Assembly: GCA_964035575.1 (NCBI GenBank)
Contig: OZ037847.1
Span: forward strand, 1,386,001 to 1,450,000
Length of the DNA: 64,000 nucleotides
Origin: Rhynchopus sp. YZ270_cl-10
Taxonomy: Eukaryota > Euglenozoa > Diplonemea > Diplonemida > Diplonemidae
Reading direction: 5' to 3'
Position numbers and translations under genes: made by a program. The notes beneath the pieces are model-generated. The model saw only the letters and a list, made by a program, of their open reading frames with translations, did no database searches and was not told where the DNA came from. Below, one piece after another: positions 38,301 to 48,303 of the stretch; the stretch's first letter is position 1; the number at the start of each line of letters is the position of its first letter.

Positions 38301-40603
38301 CTGCGGACCCACAGTTTGCACAGAAGTCGTGGCAAGAGGGCCGCACTGTGTACTACGGTGCCATCATGTCCTCCATCCACAAGCAGTACTCAGCAGGGAT
38401 GCTGGGCCCCGCTGCAGTCCGTGCCTTCCACCACCTCACCCTCAGCGCCTCTGAGCAGGAGACTTATGCCACTGATTCGTACGACGTCTCGCAGTCGCAA
38501 CTCAACGGCACAGGTCTGATGAACCCGCACGACCTGAGGCCACTGTTTGCTGGCGACACATACCTGAAGCAGCGCTTCTACACCTCCAACATGCTGAAGG
38601 CGTTGAACGTTTCGTTGTCCTTCGTTGAGGCGCATCAGTACGCACAGCATAAGGTACGTCTTGTGTGCGAGCCTGCAGTGGCGAGTCGTATTGCCACGAT
38701 ATGTAAGCGGAATGTGACGCAGATGAATGAGATCATCAACGAGTCGACGCAGTCTCATCTGCATCTGTCATGTGCACTGAAGACGCAGCACGCTGCGAGG
38801 GACATCCTGAACGACATGAAGGTGTCCATCAGTGCCATGCAGCATGAGGGCCGTCTCGACGACCAGGACAAGATGTCCCTCGTGGAGATGGTCGAGGCAC
38901 GCATGAAGCACCTCCAGAAGGAGTTCCCCACCACGCTGCCCTACCCAAAGGAAACCGACGCCTTCGAGCTCTTCCCCCTCTACAACTACTGCGACGAACG
39001 CGCCAAACGCGAAGTCGAAGCCATGTTCATGAACCGTATCGTCACGCTTGCCGCCAAAGGCTCACTCTGCCAAAAGGAAAAGGGCCAACGCTCGAAAGGC
39101 ATCAACGGTGTCTATCTCGTAATCACCGGCATTGTGTCGCTCCGCTTAGGGCGTAAGATGTATCGGTATGGCGCAGGGTACGGGCTAGGACTGCAGAAGT
39201 TCTTGACCGGCACGACACGATTTGATGAAGTGGAGACGGAGACTGTGTGCACCATGGCGTACATCCCTCACGACGTTTTGGTGCAGCATACGACTAAGTG
39301 CCCCTCACTGCTGGACGCTCTGTGGAAGCAGTGTGGTGAACAGGCGGCACGTCTGCTGATGCCGGTGCTTCCGCAGTTTGAAAAGCTTTCCGACGCACAG
39401 ATCCGCAAGATCGCACGCACCGGAGTGGTTGCCATTCTACAGGACACAGAAGTCCACGCATTTAACTCTGAACGACGTCAAAAGCTTGACTCGGAAACCT
39501 CATACACCTTGGTCCTCCGCGGTCGTTGCTATGAATACGAAGGCCAAATGGCGATCCGCTTCCCTGAAATGATCCCTAACACATACAAATTCGCGACCTT
39601 CACAAACCACGCCGTCATCTTCGAAATGGAGGCAACCGACTCTGCGTCGCTCCGCGCCAAACGGAAGTGGGGCCGACTACGCTCCAAGACCCGCACCATC
39701 GTCCTCTGGTCTTCCCTCCGTGGACGATTCTGGGGCCGCGTCAGTCTTGCGCTGGCGTTGAACTGCCCCTTCCCCGACGACGTTAAAGGGACCCTCCCCG
39801 ACGAGCTTCTACGCCGCGACGAACCCATCCAGTTTGCCTCTCCTGTCAAAACCAGAGAAAAACGCAAAAAGACGCTTCCAACTTTGGGCGATTTCACATC
39901 CGAATTTGCAGAACTACACGGCGCTCCTAAAAACATGAACTATGGCGACCCTGCCACGCTTAGGAAAAACCGAGTACGGAAGGAACGCAATGGTGAGAAG
40001 GCCCGCCACCACTCCCCCCATACCAGAGAGCCACGGCGCGGGGTTGGCAGCTTTTCTCTTGAACCACCGACGGAAGGATCCTTCAGCATTGCGACGGGGA
40101 TTGACTACAAACAGTTTGACAAGACACCGAGCTCGGACAGCACCGAGATGAAGGAGTTGACGCAGTACTCGCCGCTGTCGTCGCATTCACCTCCGTCTGT
40201 TCGGAGTGCGAGGCGGCAGAGGGCACCGCAAAGCGACCTTCTTTCGTTCTCCCCTATGGGGACGGCTGCCGGGTCTTTTGGGGATGCAGGCGTTTTCCAG
40301 TCTCCTTTGAGCAATGTGTCCACCCGACAGTCTCGACGCGATCCTAGGAGGGATACACAACAGTTGCCGGTCAGTCTTGCAGGGCAAGAGAGGGGAGGTG
40401 GTGGTGGTGGTGGTAGTGGTGTGGACCGCAGAGGTGGTGGTGAAAGCCGCAAGCACGCAACGCTCGCAGCGCTCTTCGAAGAGGATAGCGCCCCCCGTGC
40501 AAGTGCAGCTCGCTCTGAAGCTTCGACACTAAGCGCCCGGAAACTGACCCTCCCAGACGCTCCGGATTTCGATAAAATGCTGTCAGAGGTGCAACAAAAG
40601 TAA
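35350..40603 (+). CDS. DOMON domain fused to a Na+/H+ exchanger with CNBD-like tail
   Basis: Six exons (35350-36325, 36477-36562, 36604-37413, 37508-37657, 37707-37853, 37952-40603), all phase-consistent, give about 1606 residues. A signal peptide (MRSPFWAIFLCFLCII) leads to a DOMON-like domain (about 40-187; WFALGFGSD...AGAYSIVI) and a Cys-rich segment (about 195-265, ten or more Cys). The exchanger core of the NHE/SOS1 class starts at about 326. It shows SATDPVAVVALLKELGA, EGESLFNDGTAIVFF, FNDPLIEITSTL...AYITFYVCE and WGGLRGAVGLALAL. After it come two CNBD-like units (about 1090-1180 GVYLVITGIVSLRL; about 1205-1270 LSDAQIRKIARTGVVAIL), then a Ser/Arg/Gly-rich tail. CPA1 exchangers swap Na+ for H+ across a membrane; the DOMON part would face the lumen or outside. 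No voltage sensor of the SLC9C1 type is seen. Confidence 0.9.
37874..37908 (+). repeat. Family A-related sequence in an exchanger intron
   Basis: GAGGTGCCCGAGCATGCGAG then GCTTAGGTTCATT, inside the 98-nt intron 37854-37951. The right half matches family A and the left half is altered. Confidence 0.5.
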
Positions 40604-40955
40604 TCGTTATTGTTATATTTCTTTAACTGGAAGCGCTTGAAAAATGATACTCTATAGGGGTGAGGAAATACGGAATTGAACTGAGTTTTTTTTTTGCATT
40701 TTTTCAAAATTCACCTTTTCAATCTGGGAAAAGTTCAAATGGGGTAACGATGGGTATGGGGATATTCTTTTTAGAGTGGTGTGTGTGTGTTTTTCTATTT
40801 GTTTCGTTTTCATAGGGGGGTCTTTTTGGGGGAGTTTTTTATGTGACAAAAAAAAAATTACATAGTAACGCTACAGTTTGCTCTGGGGAGACTGGGGAGG
40901 GGAAGTGTCATATCTACTACCCCTTTTCTCTTTTGTCTCTTTTGTTTGTGATATA

Positions 40956-40979
40956 GGTGACCAAGGAGTTAGGGTCATC
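40956..40979 (+). repeat. Family A hairpin copy
   Basis: GGTGA/TCATC with a short inner stem, CAA/TTA, loop GGAG. Confidence 0.6.
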
Positions 40980-41215
40980 TTACAAAACTTTTATTTGTTT
41001 TTGTTTTTGTTTTTTTTTACTACCATTTTATGCAAAGTGCGCCAAGAGATCATCTTTGCCACTTTTTTCTCTCTTTTGTTTTTCCTTTTTTTCTACACAC
41101 CATTCATTTAGCAATATTTCACATTGATGTGCATTTTGCTTAGGCTAGCTTCACTGACTTATGAATTCAAAAAAACATCATTTCACGCCTTTTTTATTGC
41201 CTTTTAGCCCCCCTC

Positions 41216-41254
41216 GGTAGGTGAGGTGACTCCGTAAAGAGGTTACTACCTACC
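41216..41254. repeat. Strong hairpin, 7-bp perfect outer stem
   Basis: GGTAGGT/ACCTACC, and inside GTGACT pairs with GGTTAC using G-U pairs. Confidence 0.55.
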
Positions 41255-41342
41255 TGGGAAGAACCATAAAGGGGCACAACGATGTGACCCTTTCTCTGAC
41301 AACCCGCTAATCCTGCAGCTTGACCAGTCTTAAAATCCCTTT

Positions 41343-41372
41343 GCGGGTTTGCACAAAAACCTGCAAACCCGC
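41343..41372. repeat. Perfect 11-bp hairpin
   Basis: GCGGGTTTGCA/TGCAAACCCGC around an 8-nt loop, with a T-run after it. No flanking gene end, so not called a terminator. Confidence 0.6.
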
Positions 41373-42882
41373 CATCTGTTTTTTTTTTCTCATTTGAGGA
41401 TGAAGTTTCCTGCTGATCTACAACAGCGGGGAACTAAAGGGATTCCACTAGGTGCACGCTGCAAAGGTGATCTTAACTAACAGTGTATCATTTTTTTTAC
41501 GAACTTCATTTTTAGGTGGTTCTTAGGCTCGTACGACCAACTTATTTCTTTCAGAACGGAACGCAAATAGGTCCCCGTTTTTCATGTTAGTTTCCGATGT
41601 TTGATCGAATAATTTTTTTTCTGACTTTTTAACAAAAACTCAATCGTAGTCAGTGTCGTGCTTATGCAGCGAGAAACCCCACCCCCTCCACCCCCCTGTT
41701 GGAAATGGTGCTAGTTTGAGGTTGGCAACTACACCCATTCTGACTAAAAAATGTTTCAGCCATATTAGTTTTGTGGAGAACATCCTTTGATAGGCGTATC
41801 CACACTAATACAAAAAAAGTTTTCCCCCAAAAAAAATAAAGTCTTTTTTTTTTCCCTTTCCTCTTCAACTTACCATATCTGGACAAATGTCTGGTTTTGT
41901 GCACACCCCCCACCATTCCGTTCGCAGTTATCCCCCCCTTATTGGTTGCATGCATCCAAATTGACACACGGAGGGAGCTTTTTTTTATCAAAATATATGA
42001 ACCAATTTGTCAGCGTATTTGTTTGCGATGATGACGATAGAAAGCAAAGTCTAATTATTTTTTTTAAAAAAATGTTGATATTTCCGTTAGTACTTCAGTC
42101 AAAAAGAACCTCACCCCTCCTTTCCCTCTTTGAAAAAAAAAAAACATAATTTTCTTTGGGCGATCTGCATCAATACCAATCATACACCCCTTCGGGACAG
42201 TGTCACCTACGTTCTGTAGGCCAGAGGCTTTTTAGGAGACCGTTAACCTATTGCGGTGAACGGTACGGCCTGATGCAAGAGAAAGCCATATTCCCTGTTT
42301 TTTCCATGCACTTCCACTATACACCCTACTACAAAAGTAGTGTTGTATACAAGACTGCAAGCCATAATGTAAAATCATTTGATACAAAATAAGGGTTTCC
42401 TAATCTCCCATCTCCCGCACACCCTTAGAGGAGGTGTGCCGTCTGTATCCTAACCTTTTTCCAAAAAGGTCACATATTTTCAGAACCTCGGGGTTGACTG
42501 GATCGATAGCAATATAACAGGCCAGAGTTTTGTTTTCTCGCCACTCTTGCCACTCTGACACTCTTTAGGGATATTAGGTGTACCATCTGTAAGTATCCCA
42601 GCCTTTTCAAAAAAGGGTGTAAATGAAGAACCCATTTGGGTGATTTGTCGATCCAAAAGAAAGGGTTTTTTTCATAAAAAAATTGCTCTAAAGGGTTCAG
42701 GAGTGACGTCTGTACCTTTCCGTAGTACAAAAAGGCTTCGGCTAATATTGAGTACAGACCCTAGGTTCTCCAAGCGGGGTCTGAAGGCGATTGTTGGTGC
42801 AACAAAAATGAAGGACTGTCTGCATGGCAGCTGCGTCAAGCCAAGAGATTCAGTGGAGACTGTCTATATAGCTGCACTAAAC

Positions 42883-43561
42883 CAGGGGATTATATAGTGG
42901 GGTAAAACTCGGTCAGCCTGACCGAGTTTACAGCAAGCCTTAACTAAAACTCGGTCAGGCCAAATAAAAAAAAAAAAATGATAAATCTTGGGGGAAAAAA
43001 TCGGTTTTCTTTGGTACCTCACACGAGCCTCTGAGAGTGACCAGAAATGGCCTCATGAACAAAGTGACCCCGTCACAGCCAGAACGCGACTCGATTGGCC
43101 AAACGCCGAAGGAAACGAAGCATGCAGCACGACGAAAATAAAAAAGTAGCGTACCGTGCGCCTGCGGCGCAAGCTTGCAGCCACCCTTCTGCGCATTTTT
43201 TTGAAATGTTGCGTACCGTGGCTTCGCCAGAAACTTTTGTTTCAGCAAAATATGGAAGTAAAATTTACGGAAACTGACGATAATTACCAACGACAGTGAC
43301 ATTTATGTCAACATTTTTTAGAAATGTTGCGTACCGTGGCTTCGCTTGGGTGCCATGATCGCCGTTTCTTTTGTGAATGTACTGAGGTTACTGATAATTC
43401 GTGTACCACGTGTGCCTGGCACAAATATAAATGAAGTGCCGAACTCCGAGGAATTCTCACATTCCGCCGGAGGCCCCAACTTGAGCTAAGGTGGGGACCC
43501 GGGCTCGACCGAGTTTTGACCGAGTTTCAGCGAAAACCCCCGAAACCTATATAATGCCCTG
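42883..43561. mobile_element. Non-autonomous hAT-like DNA transposon, copy 2
   Basis: 679 bp with ends CAGGGGATTATATAG and CTATATAATGCCCTG (14 of 15 pair) and a perfect 8-bp target duplication CACTAAAC (42875-42882 and 43562-43569). Subterminal ACTCGGTCAG/CTGACCGAGT palindromes. Shares, in reverse complement, much of its inside with the copy at 23496-24140. No transposase. Confidence 0.88.
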
Positions 43562-43753
43562 CACTAAACCCAACAAATTATTACAAAAAAATAAGCATAA
43601 AATATAGCCCTTCGCGGCAACTCTGTGTACAGGTCTTACCTCTGGTAGACGATTTGTCAATAACAAAAAAAAAAAACCTCTGTTCATTCTCAGCGTTCTC
43701 TCTGCCGATGTAAGATTCCGTTTATGAAAAAAGCGGAATCTTTTTCCTGTTAA

Positions 43754-43785
43754 GGTGACTAAGCACAGAGAGGCTTAGGATCATC
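43754..43785 (+). repeat. Family A hairpin copy
   Basis: Canonical, loop one base longer (CACAGAGAGG). Confidence 0.75.
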
Positions 43786-44011
43786 TCATTATTTATTTTT
43801 TATACTCTCTCTCTCTCTCTCTCTAGAAACAACAATACTCTACTTCGCCTGCCTCTCCTTGACATTATGAATCTCCTCCTCTTCTTCGCCCCCCTTTTTT
43901 CTCCCACACCTTCCTTGCAACTCTGGACATCAAATTTAATTTATTTACTTCGCTTGCCTGCTTGCATTCGGTTGTCGTGAGAGTTCATTTTTTTCAGATG
44001 TAAACCACAAA

Positions 44012-44094
44012 ATGGATTGTAGGACTGCATGGTTGGGGTTGTCCACCCCCTCGGTACAGCCGGTCATACCAAAGGTACACTGTTCACGAGAGGG
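44012..44094 (+). repeat. Family D copy
   Basis: ATGGATTGTAGGACTGCATG, GTTGGGGTTGTCCACCCC, and CACTGTTCACGAGAGGG. It ends 78 nt before the kinase ATG and is preceded by CAGATGTAAA, as the copy at 54349 is by CAGATGTCAA. Confidence 0.65.
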
Positions 44095-44172
44095 TTTTCT
44101 ATTTCAACTCTACCCTCATTCCTCTCCTCTCCACACCCTTTATCTTTACACCTTTTCAGAAGAACAGAATAA

Positions 44173-46139
44173 ATGGAGGAGGATGAAGCACTGCTTTCCG
44201 GTAAAGGCGTGCGGGTTGAAACAGTTCGCGTGGACCTGCAGGGAATGGACGGCAGTCAACTCTGCTGGACCTATGGGCTGAATAAGGTTGACGGAGCAGT
44301 TGAGGTGCCCTTTGCTGTTCCATTGTATTATAAGGAATTGCGGTATCTTTCCGCTGGCGCACAAGGGGTTATCGCTAAGGCAGTGAACACGCGGAGTGGG
44401 GAGGCTGTTGCTATTAAGATGCTTACGTGCGATGCGCAGCCACGCCATGTGCTTCGTGAGATACGGACGCTTTCTCTTGGACAGCACCACTGCAATCTTA
44501 CCTGCGCGACAGAGATGTACTACCACATCCGGGAACGCAGTAAGCTGAGTGTTTACATTGTTATGCCCCTGATGGCTGGGTCGCTTGACCAGTGGCTTGA
44601 TCACTACAAACGATGGCGTGCCTCGACGTCTGAACCTGCCACTCCCGTTCCCCAGGACACCGTTGCCATGGTTGCCTACCAATCCCTTCGTGGACTCTAC
44701 TTCCTCCACTCAGGCGGGGTGCACCACAGAGACCTTGCACCAAAGAACGTTCTGTTCCAACCGGTCCCTAATGGCACCCCAGTCATCCATGCCGAGCAGC
44801 CTGCGAAGGTGCGGATACCACATCTGGTGCAACGTGCGATAGATCTTATTGCAGATGTCTCAGTGTCTGAGGAGGAGGTGCACAGCGCACTGTACAATGC
44901 TGCGCTGTGTGAACCAGTGTTGATCGGGAATTTGCTGATGGCAAAGGGGTGGGACCAGGAGAAGGGGTTTCCGGGGGGTTATAAGCGGGGTGAGTTTGCG
45001 AAGGAAATTGCGAGGCTGTTTCTTCGCAGTGAGAGTGCGGGGTGTGTTGACTTGGCGCCTGTCGACAACTACAATGGGCCGCCTTTGAGAATACGCACCT
45101 CCATCACCGACTTTGGTCTGTCACGAACTGTTGTCGGGGATGCAAGCGAACAGCTCACCGACTACGTGGTAACACGGCACTACCGAGCACCTGAGCTGAT
45201 CCTAGGCCAGGGCCTGCATACGTACGATGCTGTGAAGGTGGATGTGTGGAGTCTTGGTTGTGTGATAGGCGAAATGCTGTCGCCAAGGTTGGACACATTG
45301 TTGCCAGGGAAGACGGTGATGCAGCAGATGGAGTATATTTTTTTGTTGTTAGGTGTGCCGGATCCGGGCGAGGTGGAGTCGTTCACCACGCGGACAACGC
45401 TGAACTTTGTGCGCATGATGAAGGAGAAGGAGCGGCAGCGGGGTCAGCCCTTCGGGACAAACTTTGCGAAGTTCTTTGCGGGCGCGTCGCCGGAGTGTGT
45501 CGAAGCGTTGCAGGCGATGCTTGTTCTCTCGCCTACCAAGCGTGCCACCCTCGAGCACCTTCTTGACCTTCCCTTCTTCAGACGTGGTGCTGCCCTCTGT
45601 GGCTACCCAGGAGATCTTATCAGTGCAACGCAGCTCGGATCAGAAATGGAAGCCGTGATGCAGGCAGCGCCGAACGAAACAGAGTCCGCAAGGAGGCAGC
45701 GTCATTCTGATACACGCCAGCTTATTATGTCTGAGGTGTGTACTATTTTGTTTAGGTGACTAAGCACGAGAGGCTTAGGATCATCTTATAAACTTTTCTT
45801 TGTTTCCCCCCAAAAAAGCTGACGATTGCCGATAAAAGAAAATGTTGAGATTTGCGGGGGGCACTGTGCACCCCGATATGTTGGGTTCTCCTTCAAAGAT
45901 ATCTTTGAACCACTATCATTTTCCGGATGCACTTTCAACTTCTCTTTTCAACACAAACCCCCTCTCCCCCTTTACAGATCTACATGCACCGTCTCCGTCG
46001 GTCCCAAGTAAACAACTTCCTGGCACGAAGCCGCTCCGACCGCAGCAATCTCCGTTCCTTATCCCTCTGCGTAGCGCGGGTATACGGATACGACATGCTA
46101 GATGAAATAGTGGGCTATGTGTTCACCTTTGTGCAATAA
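44173..46139 (+). CDS. MAP kinase, TDY type, with a large insert before DFG
   Basis: Exons 44173-45735 and 45978-46139 are joined over a 242-nt GTGTGT...TTACAG intron in phase 0, giving about 574 residues. Kinase landmarks: glycine loop SAGAQGVIAKA, Lys82 (VAIKM), Glu96, HRDLAPKN (185-192), DFG (313-315), activation segment TDY (329-331) then VVTRHYRAPE, and VDVWSLGCVIGEM. The set fits the MAPK branch of the CMGC kinases, activated by dual phosphorylation on T and Y. About 120 residues separate the catalytic-loop Asn from DFG, where kinases usually have about 15-20, so roughly 105 residues are inserted (VRIPHLVQRAIDLIADVSVS... and GYKRGEFAKEIARLFLR). CTTTTCAG ends 13 nt before the ATG. The intron carries both family A and family B repeats. 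Confidence 0.93.
45755..45785 (+). repeat. Family A hairpin copy, intronic
   Basis: Canonical copy starting 19 nt after the kinase intron's donor. Confidence 0.8.
45926..45950 (+). repeat. Family B tail in the kinase intron
   Basis: GATGCACTTTCAACTTCTC then TTTTC, 27 nt before the acceptor. The CAAC box is well placed for a branch point. An 18-bp palindrome TTCAAAGATATCTTTGAA lies just upstream (about 45892-45909). Confidence 0.6.
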
Positions 46140-46930
46140 CACTATAGGGGTTGGGAGGGGGTTAAAACGAAGGGGCGAGGAGGGGGGAAGACGTTGACTA
46201 CATACCCAAGACACCCCACCATGGGTGAAGGGATTCGAAAAAAAAATGGTGAAGGTTGTCCATATACTAAGCCAAAGCAGATTGAAAAATAGAAAAAAAA
46301 ATATATATCCACAAAACGGAGAAGGGGAGGAGATGACTGCAGACCGCTTTGAGTGGTTGCTGGACGTAGTTTATCAAAAAAAAAAATCCCCTCGTTTTTG
46401 CGCCGTGAATTCATTTTTGACCACGCTGCTGCAAAACCACGTTTTGCGTGAAATATCCGCCAACCAAAGTCAGGACAGACCAGACCAAGGGTCAGGGCAG
46501 GGATACGGGGATAGTTATCTCTGGCAGTATTTTTGTGTTGAAATCCCTAAAAATGTGATCCCGCTTTTTTCTTTCAAGAGATGCTGTGGGATAACCATTC
46601 GTTTTGCTTTTTTTTAAAAGGTGCGCATGAAATGCAATACCATGCAATTTTACATTTCATTTTTTTTATTTTATGTTCCGGTGGTCTGCGTTAAATCTGT
46701 GCAGGGTCACATTTTTCCAACTTTCCAATTTTTCTTCAAAACCCCGTTTTACAAAAAAAAACAAGAGACAACCGTCAAGCAACGTGATAACGTTTTTTCA
46801 AAACAGTATTTTTATACCTTATTCCCTATCCGCACGATCAAAGATTTTATTCTATTTTTTTCTCTTTTTTTTTTCTCTCCCCCACTTTTTTCTATCTCAC
46901 CAAATCGACAAAAAAAAAAAAAAAAAGCAC

Positions 46931-48080
46931 CTCAGCCCAGGCTTTGCGCTAACTTCTGTCCTTTGTCCCGGGATTTTTGGATATTTTTGTGGTGCGTTTT
47001 TTTTTTGCAAACCGGGGTTTCCTTAAGAAAACCAGAGAATCTCATATTTCATAGTAAGGGTACTTTAGAGTGTTTTCACACACACATGTGACCCCACCGT
47101 GGAGAGCAATCGGCTCGCGCGATCAAAAGAAAGCAGAGAAGAGGGAAAAGAAAAAAAGAAAAAAGTTGGGTACCGTGCGCCTGCGGCGCTACCTGTTCCT
47201 ACCCTCCTTTATGTTTAAACATGATGTACTTATGTACAGTTCATTTTATTTTGAGTACGACTCCACATCCCCCCTGAGGATGATCCCCCCTCCCTCACGG
47301 ATAAAGATTGATTAGGACGCCATGGGGCACACCCCCTCCGAGGCCATAACCGTCCTGGGTTTTCTCACTCTTCTCTGTGGTCACTGAAACCCCACCGTCA
47401 TCACTACGTTACCGATAGCTTCTTCAGTACGTTGGGTTTTCAGACCTGAAAATAACCCTTGTTTACGAGTATGGGCTCATGTTTTGTCAAATTTTAAGTC
47501 GCTGCATTTTTGTCCATTTTTCCGTACCCCACCACAATCCGGGATTGGTTCGGAAATGCAACAAAACGACCTCTTGGCGGGGAAAAGCCACAGGAAATTT
47601 ATGCACTTTTTGCAAACAGGGGTTTCCTTACTAAAACCAGAGGAATCTCATCGTTCAGAGTAAGAGTACTTTAGAGTGTTTTTGCACACACATGTGACCC
47701 CACCGTGGAGAGCAATCGGCTCGTGCAATCAAAAGAAAGCAGAAAAAAGGGAAACATAAAAAGACAAAAGTTGGGTACCGTGCGCCTGCGGCGCTACCTG
47801 TTCCCAGTCAAAACACCACAATTTCATCTGAATTTGGGTTTTCAGACCTGAAAATGCCCCTTGTTTAAGAGTATGGGTTCATATTTTGTGAAAATTTAAG
47901 TCACTAAAATTTTGTCCATTTTCCCGAATATGCCCCACCACAGCGCGGGATTGGCTCGGAAATGCCACAAAACACTGTTTTTTCACCCCCTGACGCACAA
48001 CTATTTGAGGTGCGTTTTTTTGGTCCCGAAACACGATTTTTCAGATTTTTTTCCAAAAGTTAGCGCGAAGCCTGCCTCAG
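46931..48080. mobile_element. Inverted-end element of 1.15 kb with internal duplication
   Basis: Left end CAGGCTTTGCGCTAACTT and right end AAGTTAGCGCGAAGCCTG, 17 of 18 paired, with partial pairing outside (CTCAG/CTGAG-like). Two long direct repeats lie inside, 47007-47570 and 47611-47975. No transposase and no clear target duplication. A decayed DNA element is the simplest reading. Confidence 0.6.
47007..47975 (+). repeat. Two-copy direct repeat
   Basis: Copy 1 (47007-47570) and copy 2 (47611-47975) each start GCAAAC.GGGGTTTCCTTA. Each passes CACATGTGACCCCACCGTGG and GGGTACCGTGCGCCTGCGGC, resumes at GGGTTTTCAGACCTGAAAAT and ends near GGAAATGC. Copy 1 has about 200 extra bases in the middle. 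Confidence 0.8.
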
Positions 48081-48303
48081 CCTCCATCGCCATATCCTTT
48101 AAAAAATACACCCCCCCTTCTTAACACCCACCCACCCTCTATCAGAATTTTCCCTCTCTCTCCCTTCATCTCTTTTTCATAGGGTCACCTTTTGCACACC
48201 CCCTTTTCTTTGTCTGCATTTTCTCAACTTCTCTTTTTAGTTCTTTCAGCCATTTAGCCATAAACAGATAGATCTCTGTTTTTTTCTCCTCAGTTTCATT
48301 CCA

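Larger units (their letters stand above)
40604..44172. other. 3.6-kb intergenic region, repeats and a transposon
   Basis: No gene supported. Holds family A hairpins (40956-40979, 43754-43785), two strong hairpins (41216-41254, 41343-41372), short degenerate repeats around 42410-42760 (GTGTGCC/GTGTACC...TCTGTA...CCTTTTT), a hAT-like element (42883-43561), a CT-dinucleotide run (about 43807-43824) and a family D copy (44012-44094). Confidence 0.5.
46140..48303. other. 2.2-kb intergenic region, mostly a repeat element
   Basis: 46140-46930 is T/A-rich with no supported gene. 46931-48080 is an inverted-end element with an internal duplication. After it, TCTGCATTTTCTCAACTTCT (family B tail-like, about 48219-48238) and CTCCTCAG (AG at 48292-48293) lead to the next ATG. 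Confidence 0.5.
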
